Origin: UBA10649 sp963793105
Lineage (GTDB): Bacteria; Actinomycetota; Actinomycetes; S36-B12
DNA length: 64,000 bases
Assembly (NCBI GenBank): GCA_963793105.1
Contig: CAWBZB010000003.1
Span: 62,001 to 126,000 of the forward strand
Direction of reading: 5' to 3'
Position numbers and translations under genes: made by a program. This document shows, piece by piece, positions 43,497 through 51,349 of this stretch; within the stretch, counting starts at the first letter, position 1, and the number at the start of each line of letters is the position of its first letter. The notes beneath the pieces were generated by a model. That model ran no database searches. It had not been told where the DNA came from and saw only the letters and a program-made list of their open reading frames with translations.

Positions 43497-44720
43497 CGCA
43501 CTCGCGGGCGGGAAGCGGACGAGATCGGCGATGGCCTCGGCCACGGTCAGGAGGACCCCGGTGTCGACCACGGACGACACGTCGGCCGGCGAGTGCACGA
43601 GGTCGGCCAGCAGCTCCGGCAGCCGGGCACTCGTGAACGCCACGGCCGGCCGACCGCGCATCGCGAAGATCGCGTGGTCGCTCTGGAACCACTGAGGTCC
43701 GCGCCGCAGCCCCCGTCGCGTCAGCACTCGATCGACGTGCTCGAGGTCGCTGCCGTCGATGTTGTACGCCGACCAGCACGCATCGTCGCCGACATGGCCC
43801 GCGGCGTCGATGTTCACGGCCAGCCGGATGTCGTCCAGTGACCGGCCGCTGGCCTCCAGCCCGGCGAGGTAGTCGACCTCCCCGGCCGCACTGAAGTAGT
43901 CCTCGCCGTTCACGGCGACGAGCTCGATCGGGAGTTCGTCGCCTAGCAGTCGGGCGAGCTGCAGGAGGACGACCACTCCGCTGGCGTTGTCGAGGGCGCC
44001 CGGCGTCCCCGGCTTGCTGTCGATGTGCGCCATCACCACCGCCCGCGGGCCATCCGGCCCTCGCCGAGCGATGACGTTCCGCGCCCGGCCCGGTCGACGG
44101 TCCGCCTCGAAGTCGACGGCCACCTCCTCCCCGAGCCAGTCCAGCAGCCGGGCTCCCTCCGCCACCGACACGTCCGCGACGGGGATCGGGAAGTCGCCGT
44201 CCTCGATGAACGGGAACGGGTCCACCGCCCCGCACAGTTCCGGCATGACACCGGTGATCGACACGATGGCGCGGGGCGATGCCTCCTCGAGCGCTTCCCT
44301 GAGCCGGTCGTGCCCCTCGACCGAGTAGAAGGGGAATGCCCTCGGGGTGAGCGGTTCCCCGGTGAGCGCCCCGTGCAGAAGGAGCACCTGACCGGACGTC
44401 GCGCCCGCCCGCGCCAGACGCTCCACCTCGCCCAGCGAGTCCGCGCCCACCAGCGTCCCCCGGCCGGTGACGGGCAACCCGTACGGGCTCGGGACCACGG
44501 CGACCCGGCCGGCAGCGGCCGACACGTGGCCTGCTCCCCCGCGCCAGGCCACGATGTCGAAGGCGGGGGTCTCCACGCCCCAGTCGAGGGCCCGGAACAC
44601 GCTGGCCACGTAGTCGACGGCCGCGTCGTTGGCCGCAGAACCCGGCCTGCGGTCGTCTGCCGCCGTCAGCCGGGCGAGCTGCGTCTGAGCGTCGAACTCG
44701 ATCGACCTGGTGATCGACAT
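43452..44720 (-). CDS. M28-family metallopeptidase
   Basis: 422 residues from an ATG at 44720; no signal peptide. Zinc-site blocks of the M28 aminopeptidase fold: VVMAHIDSKPGTPGALDNASGV (H and D ligands), VNGEDYFSAAGEVDYL (catalytic/ligand Glu), NIDAAGHVGDD and QSDHAIFAMRG (terminal His). An inserted PA-like domain covers residues about 110-200. The last 16 residues (from PASAPS) are translated from the strand opposite the zinc-ribbon remnant, so the natural C-terminus appears replaced; the catalytic region is intact. Confidence 0.85.
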   Translation of the reverse strand: MSITRSIEFDAQTQLARLTAADDRRPGSAANDAAVDYVASVFRALDWGVETPAFDIVAWRGGAGHVSAAAGRVAVVPSPYGLPVTGRGTLVGADSLGEVERLARAGATSGQVLLLHGALTGEPLTPRAFPFYSVEGHDRLREALEEASPRAIVSITGVMPELCGAVDPFPFIEDGDFPIPVADVSVAEGARLLDWLGEEVAVDFEADRRPGRARNVIARRGPDGPRAVVMAHIDSKPGTPGALDNASGVVVLLQLARLLGDELPIELVAVNGEDYFSAAGEVDYLAGLEASGRSLDDIRLAVNIDAAGHVGDDACWSAYNIDGSDLEHVDRVLTRRGLRRGPQWFQSDHAIFAMRGRPAVAFTSARLPELLADLVHSPADVSSVVDTGVLLTVAEAIADLVRFPPASAPSASRMTSRTERLR

Positions 44721-44838
44721 ACCCGAACCGTACGACGCCAGTACGGCGTCACGCGCGGGCCAAAGGCCACGAAGGCTCGCCCAATAGGACAGAATCGGGA
44801 CGTCCGGCCGTCCCGGCCGCCTATCCGAGGGAGTACAC

Positions 44839-45252
44839 GTGGCACTGCGCGAGTCGTTGGCCCAGGTCGACCTGTTCAGCGACCTCAATTCCGTCGAGAT
44901 GAATCAGCTGGTGCACTGCGGCACCAAGTTCAAGAAGGCCCCCGGGCGGACCCTCGTGGAGCAGGGCAGCCCCGATGCCGGCCTGCACCTCATCATCAGC
45001 GGCAGCGCCGCCGTGTCCGTCAACGGCGCCGAGGTGGGCACGATGACGGAGGGCGAGTACTTCGGTGAGATGTCCCTTCTCGACGGCGCACCGAGATCCG
45101 CGACCGTCGTGGCCGGACCCGACGGCGTGGAGACCTTCGCCATCTCGGCCCTGGCGTTCTCCGACCTGCTCGACGAGCATCCCGACATCACGCGCGCCGT
45201 CCTCAAGGCGCTCACCGCGCGCATCCGGCGCGTCGAGTCGCGGCAGGGCTGA
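44839..45252 (+). CDS. Stand-alone cyclic-nucleotide-binding domain protein
   Basis: 137 residues from a GTG with GAGGGA upstream. One CRP/PKA-type cNMP-binding domain with phosphate-binding cassette GEYFGEMSLLDGAPRSATVVA, including the Glu and Arg expected for cAMP binding. No DNA-binding or enzyme domain follows; the chain ends after helix C (VLKALTARIRRVESRQG). Could be a cAMP-responsive partner protein. It lies 4 kb from the class III cyclase gene. Confidence 0.88.
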   Translation: MALRESLAQVDLFSDLNSVEMNQLVHCGTKFKKAPGRTLVEQGSPDAGLHLIISGSAAVSVNGAEVGTMTEGEYFGEMSLLDGAPRSATVVAGPDGVETFAISALAFSDLLDEHPDITRAVLKALTARIRRVESRQG

Positions 45253-45267
45253 CCGACCCGCCGTCCG

Positions 45268-46158
45268 TCAGTCCTTGAGGAACCTCTCCCAGGCGGCGGC
45301 GACGAAGTCCGGATGCTCCATCTGCGCGACGTGCCCGCTGTCGGGCAGCACCACCACGTGCGCGTCGGGGAAGTGCTTCGTGACCCGATGCGCGCTGCGC
45401 GGATCCACGAGCGGATCCTTCCGCCCGTAGACGACGAGCGTCGGGCAGGTCACCCGCCGAGCCAGCTTCCAGGGTCGGTTCGGGCCGACGTCGACGAAGG
45501 TCTTGAGCAGGCCCCTCAGGCTGCTGAGGAACGCATCGGACGCGTAGGGCAGGTGGTCGCGCTCGGCCACCTCGGCAACCGCCTCGGCGATCCGCTCCGG
45601 CGCCACCCTCGCCGGATCCGCGAACGTCACGTCGATGGTGCCGCGCACCCGGCCGCCGGCGTCGCTCTCCAGGTACTTCGGCACGAGCCGCTCCCCGACC
45701 CCGGGCACGGCGATCACGGGCAGGTGGAAGTTGGACCGGGTGGCGAACAGCGACGGCAGTGCCGGGGAGACGAGGGTGAGGCTGCGCACGAGGTCCGGCC
45801 GACGGGCCGCCAGCTGGAGCGCCACGGCGCCGCCGAGTGAGTTCCCGAACAGGTGAATGGGCGCCGTCCCGAGACTCTCGATCAGTTCTGCGACACCGCG
45901 AGCATGGCCGGCCGGGCTCATGTCGCCGTCGCGCGGCGGCGGCGAGTAGCCCATCCCGCCCAGGTCGAGTGCCCAGCCGTCCACGTAGGGCCGCAGGCGC
46001 GACATGAGGTCGGTCCAGTTCAGGGACGACCCGCCGAGCCCGTGCACATAGACGGCGGTGGGCAGCCCGGACTCACGTGCCTCGGCATGCCGCACGCTCA
46101 GCGTGCGACCGGGGAGGCGCACGTCCTGCCGGGGGAAGGCGGAGAGCGACTCGGTCAC
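45268..46158 (-). CDS. Alpha/beta hydrolase
   Basis: 296 residues, GTG or ATG-type start at 46158. Oxyanion segment VYVHGLGGSSLNW, nucleophile elbow LFGNSLGGAVAL, acid YGRKDPLVD and His in DSGHVAQMEHPD complete the triad. Cytoplasmic. Hydrolyses an ester, C-C or epoxide bond; substrate unknown. Convergent with the cNMP-binding gene (15 bases) and divergent from the TetR gene. Confidence 0.9.
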   Translation of the reverse strand: MTESLSAFPRQDVRLPGRTLSVRHAEARESGLPTAVYVHGLGGSSLNWTDLMSRLRPYVDGWALDLGGMGYSPPPRDGDMSPAGHARGVAELIESLGTAPIHLFGNSLGGAVALQLAARRPDLVRSLTLVSPALPSLFATRSNFHLPVIAVPGVGERLVPKYLESDAGGRVRGTIDVTFADPARVAPERIAEAVAEVAERDHLPYASDAFLSSLRGLLKTFVDVGPNRPWKLARRVTCPTLVVYGRKDPLVDPRSAHRVTKHFPDAHVVVLPDSGHVAQMEHPDFVAAAWERFLKD

Positions 46159-46232
46159 GCCCGCAGCGTACGGCCACGATCGGCACCGCGCGTTCGCGCC
46201 CTTCCCTAGTTACCGGCCAGTAGGATGGGCCG

Positions 46233-46865
46233 ATGACCACCAGCGACAGTGCTCGGGCGGCGCGGCTCCCCCGGGAGCAGCGCCGGCAGCAGGTGCTCGC
46301 CGCCGCGCTCGACGTCTTCTCCACCGCCGGCTACCACTCGGCGTCGATGGATGACATCGCCGACCACGCTGGGGTCTCCAAGCCGGTCCTGTACCAGCAC
46401 TTCCCCGGAAAGCTCGATCTCTACCTCGCCATCCTCGACGCAGGGATCGAGGACCTGCTGGCTGCGTCGGTGGCAGCTCTGACGAGCACCAGCGACAACC
46501 GCGAGCGCGTGAGCGCGATGACCACGGCCTACTTCACCTTCGTCGACAACCCCACCGGGGCGTTCCGCCTCGTCTTCGAGAGCGACCTCGCCAACGAGCC
46601 GGCCGTCCGGCAGCGGGTGGACGCCCTGGACACCGCCGTCGCCCGCCTGATCGCCGACGTGATCGCCCAGGACACCGGCCTGAGCGACGAGCAGGCGCTG
46701 ATCCTCGCCTCCGGGATGCAGGGCATGACCCAGGTGGCCGCCCGTCGATGGCTCCGGGATGGGGAGCCCGGAACCAGTCGCACCGAGGCGGCGGAACTGA
46801 TCTCCGACCTCGGCTGGCGCGGCATCAGCGGTTTCCCGCTGAGCCACCCTCCGCAGGCGGAATAA
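46233..46865 (+). CDS. TetR-family regulator (Rv3208-like)
   Basis: 210 residues. Helix-turn-helix ALDVFSTAGYHSASMDDIADHAGVSKPVLYQHFPGKLDLYLAIL; C-terminal domain with TAYFTFVDNPTGAFRLVFESDL. It is followed by DUF3107, a ferritin-like protein, RhlE helicase and ParA, the same order as Rv3208-Rv3213c in M. tuberculosis. Target unknown; probably a conserved housekeeping regulator in actinobacteria. Confidence 0.9.
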   Translation: MTTSDSARAARLPREQRRQQVLAAALDVFSTAGYHSASMDDIADHAGVSKPVLYQHFPGKLDLYLAILDAGIEDLLAASVAALTSTSDNRERVSAMTTAYFTFVDNPTGAFRLVFESDLANEPAVRQRVDALDTAVARLIADVIAQDTGLSDEQALILASGMQGMTQVAARRWLRDGEPGTSRTEAAELISDLGWRGISGFPLSHPPQAE

Positions 46866-46926
46866 TCAGGCTGCTGACACGCTTGCACGGGGCACGACCC
46901 GGAACAGGACTCGGAAGGACATCGCT

Positions 46927-47148
46927 GTGGAGATCAAGATCGGCGTGCAGGACACCGCGCGCGAGGTTTCGCTGGACAGCAATGACACGTCCGAGGAGGT
47001 CATCGCGGCAATCACCGAGGCACTCACCTCCGGTGGCGTCCTCACCCTCGTCGACGACCGGGGCCGGACCGTCATGGTGCCCGCCGCCAAACTCGCCTAC
47101 GTGGAGATCGGCGCCACCACCAAGGGCCGCGTCGGCTTCGGATCCTGA
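46927..47148 (+). CDS. DUF3107-family small protein (TB9.4-like)
   Basis: 73 residues from a GTG preceded by GGAAGGAC. Sequence EIKIGVQDTAREVSLDSN...YVEIGATTKGRVGFG matches the DUF3107 pattern, a conserved actinobacterial beta-sheet protein equivalent to Rv3208A/TB9.4. Function unknown. Follows the TetR gene by 61 bases. Confidence 0.9.
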   Translation: MEIKIGVQDTAREVSLDSNDTSEEVIAAITEALTSGGVLTLVDDRGRTVMVPAAKLAYVEIGATTKGRVGFGS

Positions 47149-47179
47149 CCCGACGCCTGCGGCCGCATCGGCGCGGACG

Positions 47180-47878
47180 CTAGGCGGCCAGGCCCAGCGC
47201 GGCCATCCGGCGGGCGTGGTTGTCCGTCAGCCGGGCCAGCATCCGGCCGATCTCCGCAAGGTCTGTCCCGGGCCGGTCCACGCCGCCGACCAGCAGGGTG
47301 GACAGTGCGTCCCGCTCCGCTGCCACCCGCTGGGCCTGGCTCAGCGCCTCGCCCACGAGCCGCCGGCCCCACAGCGCGAGACGCCCGCCCACGCGAGGAT
47401 CGGCGTTGATGGCAGCGCGCACGCGCTCGACGATGAAATCCGACTGGCCCATGTCGTCGCAGACGCTGATCACCAGGTCGCGGGTCTCATCGTCGACGTA
47501 GTTCGCGATCTCCCGGTAGAAGTCCGTCCCGATGCCGTCCCCGACGTACGCCTTGACCAGCCCCTCCAGCCAGTCGCGCGGCATCGTCTGTTCGTGGAAG
47601 TCCTCGTAGGCCCGCCGGAAGGGGGCCATGGCCTCCTGCGGGTCGACGCCGAGCTCCAGCAACCGGTCCCGGAGGACCTGGAAGTGCCGGTACTCGGCCG
47701 TCGCCATCCCCGCCAGGGCCGCCTTGTCGTCGATCGTCGGCGCCATCGCGGCGTCGGCCGCCAATCGCTCGAAGGCGGTCAGCTCCCCGTACCCGAGCAC
47801 GGCGATGAGGTCGATGACGGCGGCTCGGTACTCCGCGTCGCTGTCCAGTGCCGAGGCCGGCGGTCCCTGTTCGGTCAT
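47180..47878 (-). CDS. Ferritin-like fold protein (Rv3210c-like)
   Basis: 232 residues from the ATG at 47878. All-helical, with possible di-iron ligand patterns spaced on helices: GYGELTAFERL, ATAEYRHFQ and FHEQ. Related to MiaE-like and ferritin-like hydroxylases but too divergent to name the reaction. Divergent to RhlE; conserved neighbour in this actinobacterial block. Confidence 0.8.
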   Translation of the reverse strand: MTEQGPPASALDSDAEYRAAVIDLIAVLGYGELTAFERLAADAAMAPTIDDKAALAGMATAEYRHFQVLRDRLLELGVDPQEAMAPFRRAYEDFHEQTMPRDWLEGLVKAYVGDGIGTDFYREIANYVDDETRDLVISVCDDMGQSDFIVERVRAAINADPRVGGRLALWGRRLVGEALSQAQRVAAERDALSTLLVGGVDRPGTDLAEIGRMLARLTDNHARRMAALGLAA

Positions 47879-48016
47879 GGTGAGCACAGGCTACTTCGGG
47901 CCAGCGGGTAGAGTTTGCACAACATCACAAGCGTGATGATCGATTAGTTGGAGTAACCCCTGAGCATCGCACCACTGGACGACACGGCCGACGACTCGGC
48001 AACCCAGACATCCTCC

Positions 48017-49543
48017 GTGGATCCCACCTCCGCTCCCACATTCGTGGAGCTCGGTGCAGACCCCCAGATCGCCGAGGCCCTCGTGGCCGACGGCATCACC
48101 CACGCCTTCCCGATCCAGGAGCAGTGCATCCCGCTGGCCCTGCAGGGCAACGACCTCATCGGGCAGGCCAAGACCGGAACCGGCAAGACCCTCGGCTTCG
48201 GCATCCCGCTCCTGCAGCGCATGGTCGCCCCGGCCAATCCGGAGTACGCCTCCCTCCCGCCCGAGGCGCAGGGCAAGCCCCAGGCCCTCGTGGTCTGCCC
48301 CACCCGCGAGCTCGGACTCCAGGTCGCCACGGACATCCAGCGCGCCGGCCGCATCAAGGGGGTCCGCGTCCTCGCCATCTACGGCGGCCGGGCGTACGAG
48401 CCCCAGATCGAGGCCCTCCAGAACGGCATCGACGTCATCGTCGGCACGCCGGGCCGCATCATCGACCTCGCCAACCGCCGTGACCTCGACCTCTCGCACG
48501 TTCGCGTGCTCGTGCTCGACGAGGCCGACGAGATGCTGGACATGGGCTTCCTGCCTGACGTCGAGCGCATCGTGGCGATGATCCCCGAGAAGCGGCAGAC
48601 GATGCTCTTCTCGGCGACGATGCCGGGGCAGATCGTGAACCTGGCCCGTCGATACATGTCCCAGCCGATGCACCTGCGCGCCTCGGACATGGGCGACGAG
48701 AACGCGACCGTCGACGCCATCGAGCAGCACGTCTGGCGCACCCACCCGATGGACAAGGTCGAGCTCCTCGGACGCATCCTGCAGGCCGAGGGCCGCGACC
48801 TCGCGATGATCTTCACCCGGACCAAGCGCAAGGCGCAGCGGGTCTGCGACGACCTCACTGAGCGCGGCTTCGCCGTCGGCACCGTTCACGGCGACCTCGG
48901 ACAGGGGGCCCGCGAGCAGGCGCTGCGCGCCTTCCGCACCGGCAAGGTCGACGTCCTGGTGGCCACCGACGTCGCCGCGCGCGGCATCGACGTGGACAAC
49001 GTCACGCACGTCATCAACTACGAGTGCCCCGACGACGAGAAGACCTACCTGCACCGCATCGGCCGCACCGGGCGGGCCGGGCACTCCGGCACTGCGGTGA
49101 CGTTCGTCGACTGGGAGGACGTCGCCCGCTGGCAGATGATCGACCGGGCACTCAAGCTCCCGTTCAAGGATCCGATCGAGACGTACTCCACGAGCGACCA
49201 CGTCTACACGGGCCTGAAGATCCCCGCCGGAACCGGCGGCACCCTGCCCAGGGCCGCGCGCACGCGCGAGGGACTCGGCGCCGAGAAGGTCGAGGACATC
49301 GGCGAGACCGGCAAGAAGAAGCGTGCCGACCACGGCTCCCATGGCGGCCGGCACGAGGACAAGCGGCACGGCGAGAAGCGCCGCGACGACAAGAAGCACT
49401 CCGGCAAGCACCACGAGGACAAGAAGGGCTCGGACAAGGCACCGGCTGTTGCCCGCACCGAGGCCAACCCGGAGAGCAAGCCGCGGCGCAACCGTCAGCG
49501 TCGGCGCACCCGCGGCGGCCAGCCGACCACGCCCACCGAGTAG
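48017..49543 (+). CDS. rhlE: DEAD-box RNA helicase (RhlE-like)
   Basis: At least 508 residues. All motifs are present: Q-motif (FVELGADPQI..FPIQEQCIP), AKTGTGKT, PTRELGLQ, GTPGRI, DEAD, SATMPG, and HRIGRTGRAG. The last 90 residues are a highly charged Lys/His/Arg/Asp tail typical of RNA-binding extensions. The GTG at 48017 has no ribosome site. The frame extends upstream to a CTG at 47960 that has GGAG seven bases before it, directly after an in-frame TAA, so the true start is probably that CTG, adding 19 residues. Unwinds RNA in ribosome assembly or decay. Confidence 0.95.
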   Translation: MDPTSAPTFVELGADPQIAEALVADGITHAFPIQEQCIPLALQGNDLIGQAKTGTGKTLGFGIPLLQRMVAPANPEYASLPPEAQGKPQALVVCPTRELGLQVATDIQRAGRIKGVRVLAIYGGRAYEPQIEALQNGIDVIVGTPGRIIDLANRRDLDLSHVRVLVLDEADEMLDMGFLPDVERIVAMIPEKRQTMLFSATMPGQIVNLARRYMSQPMHLRASDMGDENATVDAIEQHVWRTHPMDKVELLGRILQAEGRDLAMIFTRTKRKAQRVCDDLTERGFAVGTVHGDLGQGAREQALRAFRTGKVDVLVATDVAARGIDVDNVTHVINYECPDDEKTYLHRIGRTGRAGHSGTAVTFVDWEDVARWQMIDRALKLPFKDPIETYSTSDHVYTGLKIPAGTGGTLPRAARTREGLGAEKVEDIGETGKKKRADHGSHGGRHEDKRHGEKRRDDKKHSGKHHEDKKGSDKAPAVARTEANPESKPRRNRQRRRTRGGQPTTPTE

Positions 49544-49677
49544 GCCCCGCCCCCTTCGTTGAGTGGGCGTCCGCGTACCGACCCCCTTCGTTGAGTGGGC
49601 GTCTCGTGCACGCTCAGTCCGGCCTGGGCACGTTCACGAGCGACCACTCGACGAGAAGGGCGGGGCCACTCAGCGAG
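49543..49677. repeat. Intergenic inverted repeat with embedded 22-bp direct repeats
   Basis: CCCCCTTCGTTGAGTGGGCGTC occurs at 49550-49571 and again at 49582-49603. The region is also bounded by GGCCCCGCCC...TTCG and its near-complement AGAAGGGCGGGGCC ending at 49674. Together the outer arms can form a long stem between two convergent genes (rhlE and parA) and may end transcription from both sides. The direct repeats look like a small interspersed element. Confidence 0.65.
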
Positions 49678-49686
49678 GACGGGCGG

Positions 49687-50457
49687 CTACTGGGGCATGG
49701 CCTCGTGCAGTTCGCCGGCCAGCAGGCGGTAGTCGTGGGCACCCTTCGACGAGCCGGCGGTCGCCAGGATGCTCCGCCCCGCTGCCGGCGCCTCCGCGAA
49801 CCGGATGGACCGGCTGATCGGGGTGAACACCCGGACCCCGTACCTCGGTCCGAGGTCCGCCAGCACCGCCTTGGCGTGCGTCGTCCGACCGTCGAACAGG
49901 GTCGGCACCACGCCCACGATCCGCAGCCGAGGGTTCGTCAGCCTCTGCACGTCCGCGATGGTCTCCATGAGCTGCCCCACCCCGCGATGCGAGAGCGTCT
50001 CGCACTGAAGTGGGATGAGGACCGCGTCCGCGGCCGTGAGGGCGTTGACCGTGATGATCCCCAGGGACGGCGAGCAGTCCAGCAGCACCCAGTCGTACCG
50101 GTCGCGGACACCGGCCAGGACGTCCCGCACCACGTACTCCCGCCCGACGACGCTCGCCAGAGCCCGGTCGGCTCCCGCCAGGTCGATGGCCGCCGGCACG
50201 AGGTCCGCGCCGTCCGGGGTCTCCGTGATGAGGTGGGCCAGCGTGCGGGCTGGATCCTGGCCCATGAACACTGTCGCCCCGGTCTCGTCGAGATCCTCCG
50301 GATCCAGGCCCAGGGAGAATGTCGCGCACGCCTGCGCATCGAGATCGACGACGAGCACCCGGTCGCCGCGCTCCACCAGGGCGGCAGCGAGATTCACGAC
50401 CGTCGTGGTCTTGCCCACGCCGCCCTTCTGGTTCGCTACCGCCAGGACTCGCACCAC
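49687..50457 (-). CDS. ParA-family ATPase (Soj-like, Rv3213c-like)
   Basis: 256 residues from a GTG at 50457 (a second GTG follows directly). Deviant Walker A NQKGGVGKTT, Walker A' VLVVDLDAQA, Walker B LDCSPSLG. No ParB gene is adjacent, so this is an orphan ParA, as its M. tuberculosis counterpart near rhlE. Likely positions DNA or protein cargo; target unknown. Confidence 0.92.
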   Translation of the reverse strand: MVRVLAVANQKGGVGKTTTVVNLAAALVERGDRVLVVDLDAQACATFSLGLDPEDLDETGATVFMGQDPARTLAHLITETPDGADLVPAAIDLAGADRALASVVGREYVVRDVLAGVRDRYDWVLLDCSPSLGIITVNALTAADAVLIPLQCETLSHRGVGQLMETIADVQRLTNPRLRIVGVVPTLFDGRTTHAKAVLADLGPRYGVRVFTPISRSIRFAEAPAAGRSILATAGSSKGAHDYRLLAGELHEAMPQ

Positions 50458-50515
50458 GCGTTCGACCCTAGGCCTATCGTGGTTTGAGACCTGCGAAGGG
50501 GGGTAGGACGGGACC

Positions 50516-50902
50516 GTGACGCACCACTGGCAACTGCCCGAGGACCTGACGGCCTCCGCCTTCGCGCGCGAAAGCGTCCGGACGACGCTGTCCGGCAGCG
50601 GCGTCACGGGCGAGATGCTGGACGATGCCGCCCTCATCGCGTCGGAGCTCGCGGCGAATGCCGTGAGGTACGGAGAGCCGCCCTACACCCTCCGCCTCGA
50701 CTCGACCGAGGATCACGTGCGCATCACGGTCAGCAACCACGGACCGGCCGCAGACCCGCAGCCCCTCGAGGCCGCCGACGACTCCCATCACGGCCGCGGC
50801 CTGACCATCATCGCGTCCCTCTCGGCGGACATGGGGTGGCACCGCGACGGTGACCGTCTCGACGTGTGGGCCGACCTGCCCGCGGCCCCGCCGCCGGGCT
50901 GA
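50516..50902 (+). CDS. Anti-sigma-factor-like ATP-binding protein (HATPase_c_2)
   Basis: 128 residues from a GTG. GHKL ATPase core: N-box ALIASELAANAVRYG and G-box HGRGLTIIASLSADMGW, ending VWADLP, as in RsbW/SpoIIAB-type serine kinases and stand-alone regulatory ATPases of Streptomyces. Target sigma or anti-anti-sigma factor not visible here. Starts 58 bases from the divergent parA. Confidence 0.88.
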   Translation: MTHHWQLPEDLTASAFARESVRTTLSGSGVTGEMLDDAALIASELAANAVRYGEPPYTLRLDSTEDHVRITVSNHGPAADPQPLEAADDSHHGRGLTIIASLSADMGWHRDGDRLDVWADLPAAPPPG

Positions 50903-50920
50903 CGCAACTCCCCCGGGCGC

Positions 50921-51316
50921 CTAGGCCAGCAGGCCCCAGTCGGTGAGTGCCTCGACCAGGCCCGCACTGGTGTCCATGGTCGCCAGGTCCGCGGGTGCGC
51001 ACCACTTCACGTCGAGGGCATCGTCCCCGGCCACGGGGTCATCGGCCCCGACCTCCAGCAGGAAGTCCCGGATCACGTACGTGCCACCCGAGGGTGCCTC
51101 CCGCCGGACGGAGCCGACCTCCCGCACCACCCGGCCCACGAGCCCGGTCTCCTCGGCCAGCTCACGCGCCACCGCGAGTTCCGCCGGCTCCCCGGCCTCG
51201 ACGCGTCCCCCCGGGATCGACCACTGCCCCTTGGCGGGCTCCTGCCCGCGGCGCACCAGGAGAAGGCGCCCGGCGGGATCGAAGACCACCGCACCCACGC
51301 AGGGGATCTCACCCAT
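50921..51316 (-). CDS. NUDIX hydrolase (MutT-like)
   Basis: 131 residues. Nudix box GGRVEAGEPAELAVARELAEETGLV is complete (G, REL, EE, G positions). Hydrolyses a nucleoside diphosphate linked to X, such as oxidised dNTP or ADP-ribose; specificity unknown. Starts 33 bases after the acyl-CoA dehydrogenase gene and shares its direction. Confidence 0.92.
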   Translation of the reverse strand: MGEIPCVGAVVFDPAGRLLLVRRGQEPAKGQWSIPGGRVEAGEPAELAVARELAEETGLVGRVVREVGSVRREAPSGGTYVIRDFLLEVGADDPVAGDDALDVKWCAPADLATMDTSAGLVEALTDWGLLA

Positions 51317-51349
51317 CCGAGCTCCCTCCGGCGTCCTCGCCCGTGCCGA

